Assembly: GCF_963666025.1 (NCBI RefSeq) | Contig: NZ_OY762552.1 | Location: 558,001 to 622,000, forward strand | DNA length: 64,000 nucleotides | Source of the DNA: an uncultured Methanobacterium sp. | GTDB lineage: Archaea > Methanobacteriota > Methanobacteria > Methanobacteriales > Methanobacteriaceae | Direction: 5' to 3' | Shown: piece by piece, positions 8,038 to 17,810 of the stretch | How the letters are laid out: each line of letters opens with the position of its first letter | Numbering within the stretch: position 1 is the stretch's first letter | The notes under the pieces: model-generated | What the model was told of the DNA's origin: nothing | What the model saw: only the letters and a program-made list of their open reading frames with translations | Database searches by the model: none | Program-made: the position numbers and the translations under genes

Positions 8038-8817
8038 ATGAAAAAAGCTTACAAAAACGGTTTAATAGGATATGTCCTGGTTATGATCTGCAGTACACTA
8101 GCCCCAATAATATTCCATAATGAACAACTCCAAGCACTAATAATATTCCCCATAATCCTAATTTTAGTCTATTGGACTAAAATGAATGGTAAAGATCTGG
8201 GTTTGAAGTTTGGAAGTCTAAGAGATTATGTGTGGGCTATTCTGTATCCTCTGAGCATTTGTCTAGTGATTATTGTTATTGCCATGTTAACTGGGAACAT
8301 GGGTGAATTTAAGTACACTAATGAAACATTAGGAAAAATCGCTTATCTCTTTTTATACACACTCATACTGGCATTTGCTACTGAAGAAGGCTTCTTCAGA
8401 GGGTGGCTCTTTGGAATACTGGAACGGGACAGAATTAATCCTAAATTAGTTCTACTGTTAACTGCTTTAGCATTTGCCTCCTGGCATTTACCACTCTTCT
8501 TCCTTAATCCATCATTCACCTGGAGTATGCTCCCCATTTACATTACTGGTGGAATTATTGGAGGGGTGACCTTTGGACTCTTACGATACATTTCCGGTTC
8601 TATCATTGTGTCATCATTCTCTCATGCCCTCTGGAATACCATAGTTTATATTCTATTTGGCTTCGGTAGTACCATTGGTATTTTAGGGATTAAAATGACC
8701 AACATTTTTAGTCCAGAAAGTGGATTGTTAGGATTGGCCTTTGGTTTAGTGTTCATGGCCATTTTATGGTTCTGGACTTCCAAAAAAATAGGTTTCAAAT
8801 ATCCAAACACCCAGTAG
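8038..8817 (+). CDS. CPBP-family intramembrane glutamic endopeptidase (CAAX protease-like)
   Basis: A 259-residue membrane protein with about seven to eight transmembrane segments. It carries the complete CPBP/Abi signature: EEGFFRGWLFG with E116-E117 and R121, FASWHLPLFF with H150, and SSFSHALWN with H196. These residues form the intramembrane glutamate protease site known from the Rce1 family. The substrate is unknown; archaeal members may process prenylated or small membrane peptides. It stands alone, with an AGGAG site ahead of ATG 8038, 280 bases after the second integrase relic. Confidence 0.85.
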   Translation: MKKAYKNGLIGYVLVMICSTLAPIIFHNEQLQALIIFPIILILVYWTKMNGKDLGLKFGSLRDYVWAILYPLSICLVIIVIAMLTGNMGEFKYTNETLGKIAYLFLYTLILAFATEEGFFRGWLFGILERDRINPKLVLLLTALAFASWHLPLFFLNPSFTWSMLPIYITGGIIGGVTFGLLRYISGSIIVSSFSHALWNTIVYILFGFGSTIGILGIKMTNIFSPESGLLGLAFGLVFMAILWFWTSKKIGFKYPNTQ

Positions 8818-9087
8818 ATTTAAACATAAATCCCTATTCTTTCTTTTTTTAAACTCGATTTAAATTCCCCAAAGCTGGAGACATATTTAATAAAAAATTG
8901 AGCTGTTCCATTTATCAATATCTAATTTCAAAATGTATAACCCCTTCAACTGAACCATAAACCCGGTGCAGTAGTTTTTATAATTATCAATGAATTATAA
9001 TAACTTCTGAAGTATTACACCCCCGCAATCATACTAATGCATGTAAATTGAATATTGATTATTATCGAGAGCAAATAAAAAAAATAA

Positions 9088-9104
9088 TTTTAGACCGTCT
9101 AAAA
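9088..9104. promoter_or_regulatory. 17-bp inverted repeat upstream of lipoprotein gene
   Basis: TTTTAGACCGTCTAAAA is a perfect inverted repeat (8-bp arms around a central C) about 90 bases before the lipoprotein start at 9193. A related half-site, TTTTAGACAGATTA, follows near 9164-9177. Paired sites upstream of a single gene suggest a regulator binding region; the regulator is not identified. Confidence 0.4.
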
Positions 9105-9192
9105 ACCAAACTATGAATGATTAAATAAACCCGAAGGATAATTTAAATTACAAGAAAAATTATTTTAGACAGATTATCCCATCGTAAAATAT

Positions 9193-9738
9193 ATGTTGCC
9201 AAAAATAATTAGTTCCCTTGGATTAGTACTCCTTATTTTTAGTGTTGTGGTTGTATCAGGATGCCTCTCAAATGATCCACTGGATAATGTATATAAAACT
9301 GAATCTAATGGTTTAAAACATTTTGAAAGTGAAGGTATATCCTTTAATTCTTCGAATAATTGGTCTTTTTATAAAATGGAAAATGAAACATCAGGGGATT
9401 ACTTGTTTTCCATAAGTAAAGGAACCGATGAAAATATGGACTTTATTCATTTCTACGCAGGTGCCTACAATCGTACTTTATCAGAATACATTAGTTCGGA
9501 AAAAAAGGAAATTCCACTCAGTAACTGGACCATAACATCCGAAAAAGAACTTACTGTAGATGGTCTTCCAGCATATCAAATTTCAGCACTTAACCAGGAG
9601 AATAATCCACTGATAAAAACATGGTTTGTGAAAAATGGAACCATTTACACGATTTATGCTGTTTCGAGTCCCGGTAAAAATCTTACCAGCATTGAAAAAG
9701 ATCTTGAAATTGTAACCAGCACTTTCCATATAATGTGA
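9193..9738 (+). CDS. Secreted lipoprotein, PsbP-related type
   Basis: A 181-residue protein with a clear lipoprotein signal: a hydrophobic stretch over residues 8-22, then VSGC lipobox with Cys24. The mature part begins LSNDPLDN and forms one soluble domain with 'FNSSNNWSFYK', a mid-region 'AGAYNRTLSEYI' and a terminal 'TWFVKNGTIYTIYAVSSPGKN'. That last block is characteristic of the PsbP-like lipoproteins of Methanobacterium, used here as a family guess. Several Asn-x-Ser/Thr sites could be N-glycosylated outside the cell. Likely anchored to the membrane outer face; function unknown. See the inverted repeat at 9088-9104. Confidence 0.7.
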   Translation: MLPKIISSLGLVLLIFSVVVVSGCLSNDPLDNVYKTESNGLKHFESEGISFNSSNNWSFYKMENETSGDYLFSISKGTDENMDFIHFYAGAYNRTLSEYISSEKKEIPLSNWTITSEKELTVDGLPAYQISALNQENNPLIKTWFVKNGTIYTIYAVSSPGKNLTSIEKDLEIVTSTFHIM

Positions 9739-9894
9739 ACAGTACACTACTTATCTTTCTCAATCCAAATTTCACTATGATTCATGTCTTTGATACACAT
9801 AAAGAATATAAAAAAATCTAATACTACGGTGATTAGATATATACATCATCCTACAACATAATATTACCTTAAATAGATGCCATGGTGATAAAAA

Positions 9895-11466
9895 ATGGAT
9901 AAAACCAACAAAAATGCTGAAACAGGAATGATAGCTCTAGCCACCCTCATTCTGGTAGCTGCAGTTGCAAACCTGAATTTATCAGTGGCTAACGTGGCAC
10001 TTCCTTCCATAGGTTTTGCTTTTAACGCTTCACAGGTTCAGATTAATCTGGTGGCGGTAGGTTACTCCCTGGGTCTGGCTGCATCAGTTTTATGGTTCGG
10101 TGCATTGGGTGATCACCACGGTCGAAAGCTGATGCTAATTCTAGGTACCCTGCTGGCCATACCCTCATCATTGATTGCGGGTTTTGCTCCTTCTGTTGAG
10201 ATCCTGATTGCGGCCCGTATCCTTGGTGGTTTAGCTGCAGGAATGGCTTATCCAACAACTTTAGCACTTATAGCTGCTTTGTGGTCCGGTACAAAAAGAA
10301 CAAAATCCATTGCATTATGGTCAGCTATAGGCGCTGCTATTGCCGCTTTAGGACCTTTACTCTCCGGATACTTATTAACATTTGCTGATTGGGGTTCTGT
10401 ATTTCTAATTACACTACCTCTCGCAGTAGTAGCACTGATCATGGCAATTAAGTTCATTCCCGATCACATCAACGAGACAAAAGCCCATGTTGATAATGTT
10501 GGCGGATTACTGTCCCTCATTGTTCTGGGAACATTGATTCTAGCCATTAACTTCGCCCCAGTACCTAACTCCGGAAGTCTGATACTTAGTTTCTTAATCA
10601 TCGCCGCGGCTTCAGGAATCTTATTTATAAAACGCCAGCGCAGTGTAGAAAATCCCCTTTATGATCTTAAAGTCGCTCGGCGCAGCATCTTCTGGGTAGC
10701 AGCATGCGCGGGGATAATAGTTTTTGGGGCTTTAATGGGTGCCATGTACATCGGTCAGCAGTTTTTACAAAACGTTCTGGGCTATTCCACTCTGGATTCT
10801 GGACTTGCGATTTTACCGGCAGCATTGCTCATGATCATAGTAGCACCACAATCTGCCAAGCTGGTTGAGTCCCATGGATCCCGATTTACACTCCTTGCAG
10901 GTTACGTGTTCTGCTTACTGGGATTTTTGACCATGCTAATTTTATGGCAGGATCACATCCCCTACTGGAAAGTGGGATTGGCTTACGCTTTTGTGGGAAT
11001 TGGGGTGGGATTGGCCGGAACTCCAGCTTCCCATTCCCTCACTGGTTCTGTTCCGGTGAAAAGGGTTGGTATGGCTTCGGGAACCGCAGACTTGCAGCGT
11101 GATTTTGGTGGTGCAATAATGACTTCCATATTTGGAGCGCTACTTACAGCCGGTTATGCCCGATCAATTGCCTCACAAATTAACAATTTACCCTCCTCTG
11201 CCCAACAGCAAATAACCACCAGCATAGAAGTAACACTTCAAAAATCATTCTCCAGTGCTGCGACCCTTGCACAACAGAATCCACAATATTCCAATCAGAT
11301 CATCACCGCTGCAAAATATTCATTTTTAGCAGGAGATCACTGGGCCTACTTTGCAGGGATGGTTGCTATCCTAATTGGAGCGGCCATAGTATTCTTCAAG
11401 TTTCCAAAAAAAGAGGAAGAGGAAAAATTACTCACCCAGTACCAGGAAACTGACAGTGAAAACTAA
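9895..11466 (+). CDS. MFS drug exporter, DHA2 (EmrB/QacA) type, 14 TM
   Basis: A 523-residue permease with about 14 transmembrane segments. After the first membrane helix come NLSVANVALPSIG, then the motif A loop GALGDHHGRKLMLILG, and GGLAAGMAYPTTLALIAALW (motif C region of antiporters). A late 'GMASGTADLQRDFGGAIMTSIFG' is typical of the DHA2 exporters. The C-terminal tail is acidic and cytoplasmic. It would expel hydrophobic compounds in exchange for protons. GC content looks higher than its neighbours, which could indicate a transferred gene. No regulator adjacent. Confidence 0.88.
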   Translation: MDKTNKNAETGMIALATLILVAAVANLNLSVANVALPSIGFAFNASQVQINLVAVGYSLGLAASVLWFGALGDHHGRKLMLILGTLLAIPSSLIAGFAPSVEILIAARILGGLAAGMAYPTTLALIAALWSGTKRTKSIALWSAIGAAIAALGPLLSGYLLTFADWGSVFLITLPLAVVALIMAIKFIPDHINETKAHVDNVGGLLSLIVLGTLILAINFAPVPNSGSLILSFLIIAAASGILFIKRQRSVENPLYDLKVARRSIFWVAACAGIIVFGALMGAMYIGQQFLQNVLGYSTLDSGLAILPAALLMIIVAPQSAKLVESHGSRFTLLAGYVFCLLGFLTMLILWQDHIPYWKVGLAYAFVGIGVGLAGTPASHSLTGSVPVKRVGMASGTADLQRDFGGAIMTSIFGALLTAGYARSIASQINNLPSSAQQQITTSIEVTLQKSFSSAATLAQQNPQYSNQIITAAKYSFLAGDHWAYFAGMVAILIGAAIVFFKFPKKEEEEKLLTQYQETDSEN

Positions 11467-11518
11467 AATAAACATAACTCTATCAAATTACATTCTTTCC
11501 ATAACTCTAATCCAATTA

Positions 11519-14500
11519 TTACATTCTTTCTTTGTATTCCAATTCTTTAAAAGTAATCCTAAATTCAGTTCCATTACAGTTATCCACCCGGATATTCCCA
11601 TCTAATTGTTCAATTAAACTTTTAACTAGCTGAAGACCGAGTGTTTTTGGGGTTTGAATATCAATATTTTCAGGCAAGCCAGTTCCATCATCTGCAACTA
11701 TAAGCTCCATTTGTTCAGGGAGGGATTTTAGTTTGATGGATATAGTTCCTTCCCCTTGGGGAAATGCGTGTTTAACACTGTTGGTCACCAGCTCATTGAT
11801 GATAAGTCCCAGTGGTATGGCAGTGTCAATACTTAAATTAACATCCTCAATATCTATTTCTGATCTAATATTTCCGGTGGTGATCTCATAGGAATAGAAG
11901 ATACCAGAAATGAGTCTCTCCAGATACTCTTTGAAGTTGATGTTGGAGAAATTGGATGATTGATATAATTTCTCGTGGATCATGGCCATGCTCTTCACCC
12001 GGCCCTGACTATCCTTCAAAACACCTATAGTCTCATCTGAATCTTCATACTGTATCTGCAGATTCAACAAACTGGAGAGAATTTGCATATTATTCTTAAC
12101 CCGATGATGGATTTCCCGAAGCAGTACTTCTTTTTCTTCTAAAGATTTTTTTATTTTTTCTTCTGCCTTTTTACGAGAGGTGATATCTTCAAATACCGTT
12201 GCAAATGTTCCCTTTGATGGTGAAAATACAGATATATTAAAATATTTATCCAATGGTTCAAAGTAGGTTTCAAAATGAGCTGGATTTCCTGTTTCAGCCA
12301 CTTCTGAGTAAACTTCAACATAAGGTGCTTTTCCAGCCCCATATATCTTGGATGCTTTTTTCCCCAGAATTTCTATCCTTTTGATTCCTAAGATTTCTTC
12401 ATAGGCCTTGTTAACATCTACTATTTCATAATCTACCGGAATATTTGCATCATCATAAATTATTTCATGAACAGCTAATCCTTCGTTCATAGAAGAATAA
12501 AGTTTCCTGTATCGTTTTTCACTATTAATAAGACACTGCTCTGTCTCTTTTCTTTCAGTGATATCTCGAACAGTGGTAAGGATAACTTCATCCCCTCCGA
12601 TTTCAATTAATTCTGAATTTAGGAGGGCATGATAAATCTTTCCGCCTTTCCTTTTAAGTGTAGCTTCATAATCTCGGACCTTACCGGATTCTTGTAATTC
12701 TAATAGCTGTTCATAGTCTCCAGGTATGGCAAAAGAAATTTTGACATAGGTATTTTTCAATTCTTCGGGAGTATAACCAGTTATATCCTGCATAGCTTTA
12801 TTAATGTCAATAACTTTACCATCTAAATCAGTAATACCAATTCCCACCGGAACGCTGCTAAATAAATGACTATATTTTTGTTCACTCTCTGAAAGGGCTT
12901 TTTCTGACTTTTTACGTTCAGTTATGTCCCTTATAATCGATGTGAAGTATATTTTTTTCTCTGCTTCCCATTTAGTCAGGGACATTTCAAAGGGAAATTC
13001 ATGTCCCATCTTATTAAGTCCAATTGTTTCCAGGGTTCGTCCTGCTAGGCGGTGCTCTCCAGTTGACTGGTATTTTTTAATACCATTCATAAAACTTTCC
13101 CGGTATCTTTCAGGCATTAGTACGGTGAGTTCCCTGTTTTTTAATTCATCTTCAGAATAACCGAACATTTCAAGCAGGCTTTTGTTGAAATATAAAATTT
13201 TACCACTGACATCAGTGGTTAATATGCCATCTACGTTGTATTCAGCCAAAGCACGGAAACGTAGAACGTTTTTTTCCAATTTATTTTGGATCTTTTTAAG
13301 ATCTGTAATATCTGTGGCCGATGCTAACCACTTTTCACTACCGGAAAGAGCAGTAACTGTGATATACGCCACCCTTTTTTCTCCATTTTTTTTAATGAAA
13401 ACTGTTTCATATTCCTGAGGTGCCAAGTCCGGATCTTTTACCCGCTGCTGGTGGTACTCCATCATCTTTTTCAGGTAGTCCGGATGGGTAATTTCCATCC
13501 ATTTCATTTTACCCTCCACATCTTCACGGGAATAACCACTGAGTCGTTCCCATTCCGAGTTAAACATGATGATTGTGCCATCGTTTTTGAAAGTCAAAAG
13601 AGCAATTCCACTGTTTTCAAATATATTCCTGTAACTCCTTTCACTCTCTTTCAATGCTTCTTCTGCCCGCTTACGGTCAGTTATGTCCCTTGCAATACCC
13701 TGGATTAGATCTTTTCCCCCTGGAAAACTGAGTAAAGAACTCTTGGTTTCCACATAGATGTGACTACCATCTTTCTTTTGTAACCTGTACTCTGAGACTT
13801 CTTTCTGATAACCACCATTTTTGATCTGGTTGATGATCTTGAATGCTCTGGGAATTTGTTGAGGAGATAACAGGGAAGCAAAACTCAAGTTTTCCAGTTC
13901 ATCTTTCTTATAACCCAGCATGGAAATAGCAACAGGGTTGGCATCAATAAAATTCCCCTGGAAATCATGGATGTAGATTGCATCAATGGATTTATCGAAG
14001 ATTGATTTATACCGTTCCTCACTTTCACGTAAGGCCTGTTCAGCCTGCTTCCGTTGGGTGATGTCCAGAAGAGATGATACGCTCTTTTTAGTACCGGGTA
14101 TCACATCAACATCTAATTGGATGTTTTTAATATTGCCCTGCTTATCAATGAACCTGAAATCATAAAAGATCGGTGCAGAAGCAGGATCATTTCTGCGAAG
14201 ACTATGATATTCTTCCATTTTTTCAAGATCATCCTTCACCACAAAATCAGTCCAGCTTTTTTTACCCTCTAATTCTTCCCGGGTGTAACCACTGAGCTTT
14301 TCAAATTTTGCATTGGCCAGTGAAATGGTTGTATCTTCCTCGAGGATAACTGTTGCAGTCCCAGTGTGCTCAAAAATTGTCCGGTAATATGCTTCTGACT
14401 CTTTAAATTCGTTTTCCATCTGATTCTTGTAAATTGCCAGCTCAATAGCATACTTGAGCCCATTAACATCATAAGGTTTGATTATGTACCCATATGGTTC

Positions 14501-14788
14501 GGTGAGTTTGGCTTTTTCAATTGTATTTTCTTCAGAATGAGCAGTTAAATAAATGAGAGGTATGTTTAAGTCCTTAATCAGAGATGCCGCTTCAACACCA
14601 TCAATATCACCTTTTAGAATTATATCCATCAAAATAAGATCGGGCATGATTTCTAAAGCTTTCTCTACAGCTTCTTCACCACTGGTAGCGATATAAGGAA
14701 CTTCATAACCAAAGGATTCCAGAGTACGCCTAATATCCATGGCTTCTATGCTTTCATCTTCTACCAGAAGAATTTTCTTATCCACCAT
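11519..14788 (-). CDS. Hybrid sensor kinase: receiver, six PAS domains, HisKA_2 and HATPase
   Basis: A kinase of 1089 residues from ATG 14788 (the frame extends to 14845, but MVDKKILLVEDE is the normal start of a receiver domain). Order: REC domain (residues 1-120, DLILMDIILKGDIDG with the phospho-acceptor Asp), then six PAS repeats each ending in a DITxRK-type linker, then LREIHHRVKNNMQILSSLL (HisKA_2 phospho-accepting His), then the ATPase domain with INELVTNSVKHAF (N box) and DDGTGLPE (G1 box). The receiver at the N-terminus implies that the kinase is itself controlled by another kinase. Cytoplasmic, with no membrane segments seen. The signal is unknown; PAS domains may sense redox or ligands. 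No partner regulator adjacent. Confidence 0.9.
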   Translation of the reverse strand: MVDKKILLVEDESIEAMDIRRTLESFGYEVPYIATSGEEAVEKALEIMPDLILMDIILKGDIDGVEAASLIKDLNIPLIYLTAHSEENTIEKAKLTEPYGYIIKPYDVNGLKYAIELAIYKNQMENEFKESEAYYRTIFEHTGTATVILEEDTTISLANAKFEKLSGYTREELEGKKSWTDFVVKDDLEKMEEYHSLRRNDPASAPIFYDFRFIDKQGNIKNIQLDVDVIPGTKKSVSSLLDITQRKQAEQALRESEERYKSIFDKSIDAIYIHDFQGNFIDANPVAISMLGYKKDELENLSFASLLSPQQIPRAFKIINQIKNGGYQKEVSEYRLQKKDGSHIYVETKSSLLSFPGGKDLIQGIARDITDRKRAEEALKESERSYRNIFENSGIALLTFKNDGTIIMFNSEWERLSGYSREDVEGKMKWMEITHPDYLKKMMEYHQQRVKDPDLAPQEYETVFIKKNGEKRVAYITVTALSGSEKWLASATDITDLKKIQNKLEKNVLRFRALAEYNVDGILTTDVSGKILYFNKSLLEMFGYSEDELKNRELTVLMPERYRESFMNGIKKYQSTGEHRLAGRTLETIGLNKMGHEFPFEMSLTKWEAEKKIYFTSIIRDITERKKSEKALSESEQKYSHLFSSVPVGIGITDLDGKVIDINKAMQDITGYTPEELKNTYVKISFAIPGDYEQLLELQESGKVRDYEATLKRKGGKIYHALLNSELIEIGGDEVILTTVRDITERKETEQCLINSEKRYRKLYSSMNEGLAVHEIIYDDANIPVDYEIVDVNKAYEEILGIKRIEILGKKASKIYGAGKAPYVEVYSEVAETGNPAHFETYFEPLDKYFNISVFSPSKGTFATVFEDITSRKKAEEKIKKSLEEKEVLLREIHHRVKNNMQILSSLLNLQIQYEDSDETIGVLKDSQGRVKSMAMIHEKLYQSSNFSNINFKEYLERLISGIFYSYEITTGNIRSEIDIEDVNLSIDTAIPLGLIINELVTNSVKHAFPQGEGTISIKLKSLPEQMELIVADDGTGLPENIDIQTPKTLGLQLVKSLIEQLDGNIRVDNCNGTEFRITFKELEYKERM

Positions 14789-15060
14789 TGGAATGACCCA
14801 TATATAATATATTATTGATCCTATTTGTGTGTATTGAAACCACAAAGTACTCTTAAAACAGTACTCTTAAATTAAATAACACCTTCTTTTGCCAACACAC
14901 ATCATCCATTGGCAGAACTAGTTTGTCTAACAATGTACTGCTGTAAAGTAAGATATTTTATTAGTAAATTTTATTAAGATCAACGCCATACACGAAAATA
15001 GCATTGCATTTAATAAATTAGGCGATTTAGTGTGCTAAGATGATTTCTAGGGACTTGAAA

Positions 15061-15747
15061 ATGAAAAAATGGATCACAAACAGTGGTTGCACAGTTTACC
15101 AGGTCAATGAAGGCAGATCCAATAGTTATCTGGTTTTGGATGATGATGTCTCCATTTTAATAGACACCGGACTGGAAAACTCAAAAACAAAGCTCATTAA
15201 AAACCTGGACCACCTTTTAGGTGAAAGGAACTTACCATATCTAGTTTTAACCCACACCCATTTTGATCACGTTGGAAATGCAGCCATAATAAAAGAGGAG
15301 TATAAAGCCAGAATAATAGTTCAAGAAAGCGAAGCAAATAACCTAAAACGCGGAAAAACGCCAATTCCACAGGGAACTAATCCCCTTACTCGTCTTCTGG
15401 TGAAAATTGGAAGGAAAATTAAGCAATTCAATGAGTACTCTGCAGTTAAACCGGATTATTTAGTAGGTGAAAAGCACCATCTAACTCCCAAGTGTTACCT
15501 GATTCATACTCCAGGCCATTCTAAAGGTTCAATGAGTTTAATAGTCGATGATGAAGTGGCTTTGGTTGGAGATGCCATGGTGGGAATATTCTGGTGGTCA
15601 GTTTTTCCTGCTTTTGCCGATGATGTGCCCTCCATGATCACAAGCTGGGAGAAGCTCCTGAAAACCGGCTGTGATACGTTTTTACCAGGCCATGGCACTC
15701 CAAACAGCAGGAAATTACTGGAAGAACAGTACCGGAAGTATAGGTAA
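15061..15747 (+). CDS. Metallo-beta-lactamase-fold hydrolase
   Basis: An MBL-fold protein of about 228 residues. It carries the dinuclear metal motif LTHTHFDHVGNA (HxHxDH near residues 74-84), then the later ligands in YLIHTPGHSKGSMSL (His) and ALVGDAMVG (Asp), and a last His in FLPGHGTP. This is the glyoxalase-II-like branch; substrate cannot be told from the sequence. Start choice: ATG 15061 (MKKWIT) follows AGGGA at a suitable distance. ATG 15040 is in frame and would add seven residues. Transcribed divergently from the sensor kinase. Confidence 0.82.
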   Translation: MKKWITNSGCTVYQVNEGRSNSYLVLDDDVSILIDTGLENSKTKLIKNLDHLLGERNLPYLVLTHTHFDHVGNAAIIKEEYKARIIVQESEANNLKRGKTPIPQGTNPLTRLLVKIGRKIKQFNEYSAVKPDYLVGEKHHLTPKCYLIHTPGHSKGSMSLIVDDEVALVGDAMVGIFWWSVFPAFADDVPSMITSWEKLLKTGCDTFLPGHGTPNSRKLLEEQYRKYR

Positions 15748-15814
15748 CTGTTGATAATAATAGGATATAATAGGATAACTCATTATCAAACCGGTTACAA
15801 TATTATCAAAACAG

Positions 15815-16474
15815 TTACAATTTAGCAATGCTCAATAGTAATTTGTAAAAATCATCTGGAAGGTCCGCCATTGGCACGTGTGAAGATGGTAACTCAAAAT
15901 AGACCCACCTTCCGCCTGCAGTATATATTTTGTCCTTTGCAAACTTAGAAATATCCACAAACTCGCTCTTTGTGCAGCGTATATAAATTTTTTTAAGCCC
16001 TGCAATTGTTTCTGGATTGTACTGCAGTTTTTCCACATACGGCGGATTTGGATCCGGCAGGACTGCAGAATCCTCCTGTGAATATGCCAGATTCAGGATA
16101 TCAATCAGGGATTGTCCAGGATCAGGCAATGCCGAATCAAGATAAACTAAACTATGAATTCTCTCGGGCATCCTGTCTGCAACGCCAGTAATGACGAATC
16201 CACCATAGCTATGTCCCACCAGAATAATATCCTGCAGGTCGTTCTCAACAATCAGCCTGCATATCTCTTGGATATGATCAGTCAGGTTACTTGTGAATTC
16301 ATCCCCTAGAGTTGGTGCAAAAACACGGTTCCCTGCTGCTTCAAGTGCAGTTACTGTTCCATCCCAGTACCTGGCACCCATATAACCATCATCTGTGGTA
16401 ATATTCTGCCCAGATAGTTTATTCCAGGTCTTTGTTGACATGTTGCCACCGTGAACAAGAACATAAGTTTCCAT
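15815..16474 (-). CDS. Alpha/beta hydrolase
   Basis: A 219-residue serine hydrolase of the alpha/beta fold. The oxyanion loop is YVLVHGGNMS, the nucleophile elbow GHSYGG has Ser89, and the late SSHVPM supplies the catalytic His. Length and arrangement match small esterase/salicylate-esterase-like enzymes. The signature 'LVYLDSALPDPGQS' after the elbow is common in that group. No signal peptide, so cytoplasmic. Convergent with the MBL-fold gene; the substrate is unknown. Such genes are often bacterial in origin. Confidence 0.82.
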   Translation of the reverse strand: METYVLVHGGNMSTKTWNKLSGQNITTDDGYMGARYWDGTVTALEAAGNRVFAPTLGDEFTSNLTDHIQEICRLIVENDLQDIILVGHSYGGFVITGVADRMPERIHSLVYLDSALPDPGQSLIDILNLAYSQEDSAVLPDPNPPYVEKLQYNPETIAGLKKIYIRCTKSEFVDISKFAKDKIYTAGGRWVYFELPSSHVPMADLPDDFYKLLLSIAKL

Positions 16475-16662
16475 TCAAATACCCCCTTGAATACTCCGAT
16501 GATAAATTGACTCCAAGGTATACATTTAATACTTCTAAAGGTATATTATATCATTCTTTTTATAAAAAAATATTCTGTGGCCCAAGTAATCGAACTGAAA
16601 GATTTTCCATACTTAGAACTGTTGAAAAATGCTTAATAATATTCTGAAAATAATTACAATGA

Positions 16663-16703
16663 AAATGCTAAATGAAAAAGCTAAATGAAAAAGCTAAATG
16701 AAG
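16663..16703. repeat. Short tandem repeat, about 13 bp x 3
   Basis: Three near-identical copies of GCTAAATGAAAAA lie in the gap between the hydrolase gene and the DUF5518 gene. Slippage-type repeat with no coding capacity; one of many such repeats in this window. Confidence 0.6.
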
Positions 16704-16765
16704 ATGTTTAAATCATTAATAACATTGATATAATACTAAATTATTCTCAAATTACAGGAGTTAAA

Positions 16766-17182
16766 ATGGCGGATTGGAAAATTATAGGACTAAGTGGACT
16801 CATTAACGCAACCCTAACCATTATTCTAATTGTAATCTTCTTCCCTCTTTTCTTTTTAGGTCCATTAACCGGAGGATTTTTGGCCTCTTACTTTAGCCGA
16901 GGATACGAAGATTACGATAAAATGGATTTAAAGGATGGAACGGTTGTTGGAGTAATTTCAGGAATTATTGGTGGCCTTCTAATCACACTAATATTGATTA
17001 TAGGCTTTGAAGCCATTAGCACCATTATAAATTTAATATCTCTCCAAATTGGAATAATGCCCGGGGCCAATTCTGTGGTGGCAGCGTACATTATCTGTCA
17101 GTTATCCATAATCATAAGCACAATTCTAGGGGCCCTAGGTGGATTAATTGGAATGAAGGCTAAAATGAAGGCTAAAAAGTGA
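16766..17182 (+). CDS. DUF5518-type small membrane protein
   Basis: A 138-residue protein with four hydrophobic segments, Gly-rich at the helix contacts: the pattern FFLGPLTGGFLASYFSRGYEDYDKMDLKDGTVVGVISGIIGGLL is typical of the Methanobacteriales DUF5518 membrane family, in which a 'GPLxGGFLAgY' block precedes an acidic loop and 'G(A)xxGxxxGxxGG'. An AGGAG site lies before ATG 16766. The C-terminus is a basic tail of repeated KAKMKAK. Function unknown. Confidence 0.7.
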   Translation: MADWKIIGLSGLINATLTIILIVIFFPLFFLGPLTGGFLASYFSRGYEDYDKMDLKDGTVVGVISGIIGGLLITLILIIGFEAISTIINLISLQIGIMPGANSVVAAYIICQLSIIISTILGALGGLIGMKAKMKAKK

Positions 17183-17252
17183 TTTTCACAAGATAGTAAT
17201 TTACTATTTGGTTAAATCATACTATTTGGATTATTACAATTGAGAGGATAAT

Positions 17253-17750
17253 ATGCAAGTTGGCGGAGATGTATTCATTAACAGTGATGCTTTTCTATTT
17301 GTGATCTTTCTTATCCTGCTGCTTCAGCTTAGGGAACGGAAGGTTTCCATGGTTCGGCTGCTTATAATGCCAATTATAATGACTATCGCATCCTCACCAT
17401 TCTTTTTTGCTGAAGCAAGCATGGGATGGTTTCCATTACTTATGGTAATCATTGGCTTGATAGTGGGCCTGATACTGGGAGTGTTTCTGGGCTCTTTAAT
17501 GGAAGTAAAACTCCGAGAAGAAGATGGGAAAATTGTGATGAAAGGGTCAATTCTGGTGGTTATCATCTGGGGAATCATAATCACCCTCAAGGTCCTGGGC
17601 AAAAATTATCTCAACTCAAACCACATCCTGAGCCTGGATCTTTTAACCTCAATATTCCTGGCCATTACCCTTGGAACCATGATCAGCCGCCGCATAATCA
17701 TATACCGGCAATATCATCAGAAGAAAAAATTACATTCACAAAACACATAA
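17253..17750 (+). CDS. Small membrane protein (possibly CcdC-like)
   Basis: A 165-residue membrane protein with four to five hydrophobic segments, at about residues 10-24, 34-50, 57-85, 97-115 and 127-145. The order of a short LRERKVS loop, a long pair 'WFPLLMVIIGLIVGLILGVFLGSLMEVKLREEDGKIVMKGS' and a third 'VVIIWGIIITLKVLG' resembles CcdC/DUF1453 proteins, but I hold that loosely. GAGG ahead of ATG 17253. It follows the DUF5518 gene after 70 bases on the same strand and could be in its operon. Confidence 0.6.
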   Translation: MQVGGDVFINSDAFLFVIFLILLLQLRERKVSMVRLLIMPIIMTIASSPFFFAEASMGWFPLLMVIIGLIVGLILGVFLGSLMEVKLREEDGKIVMKGSILVVIIWGIIITLKVLGKNYLNSNHILSLDLLTSIFLAITLGTMISRRIIIYRQYHQKKKLHSQNT

Positions 17751-17810
17751 ACGGTGAATTAAAGTATTGAAAGTTTTTTTTAAATTAAAGTGGAAAAGAG
17801 ATAGTTGAAT

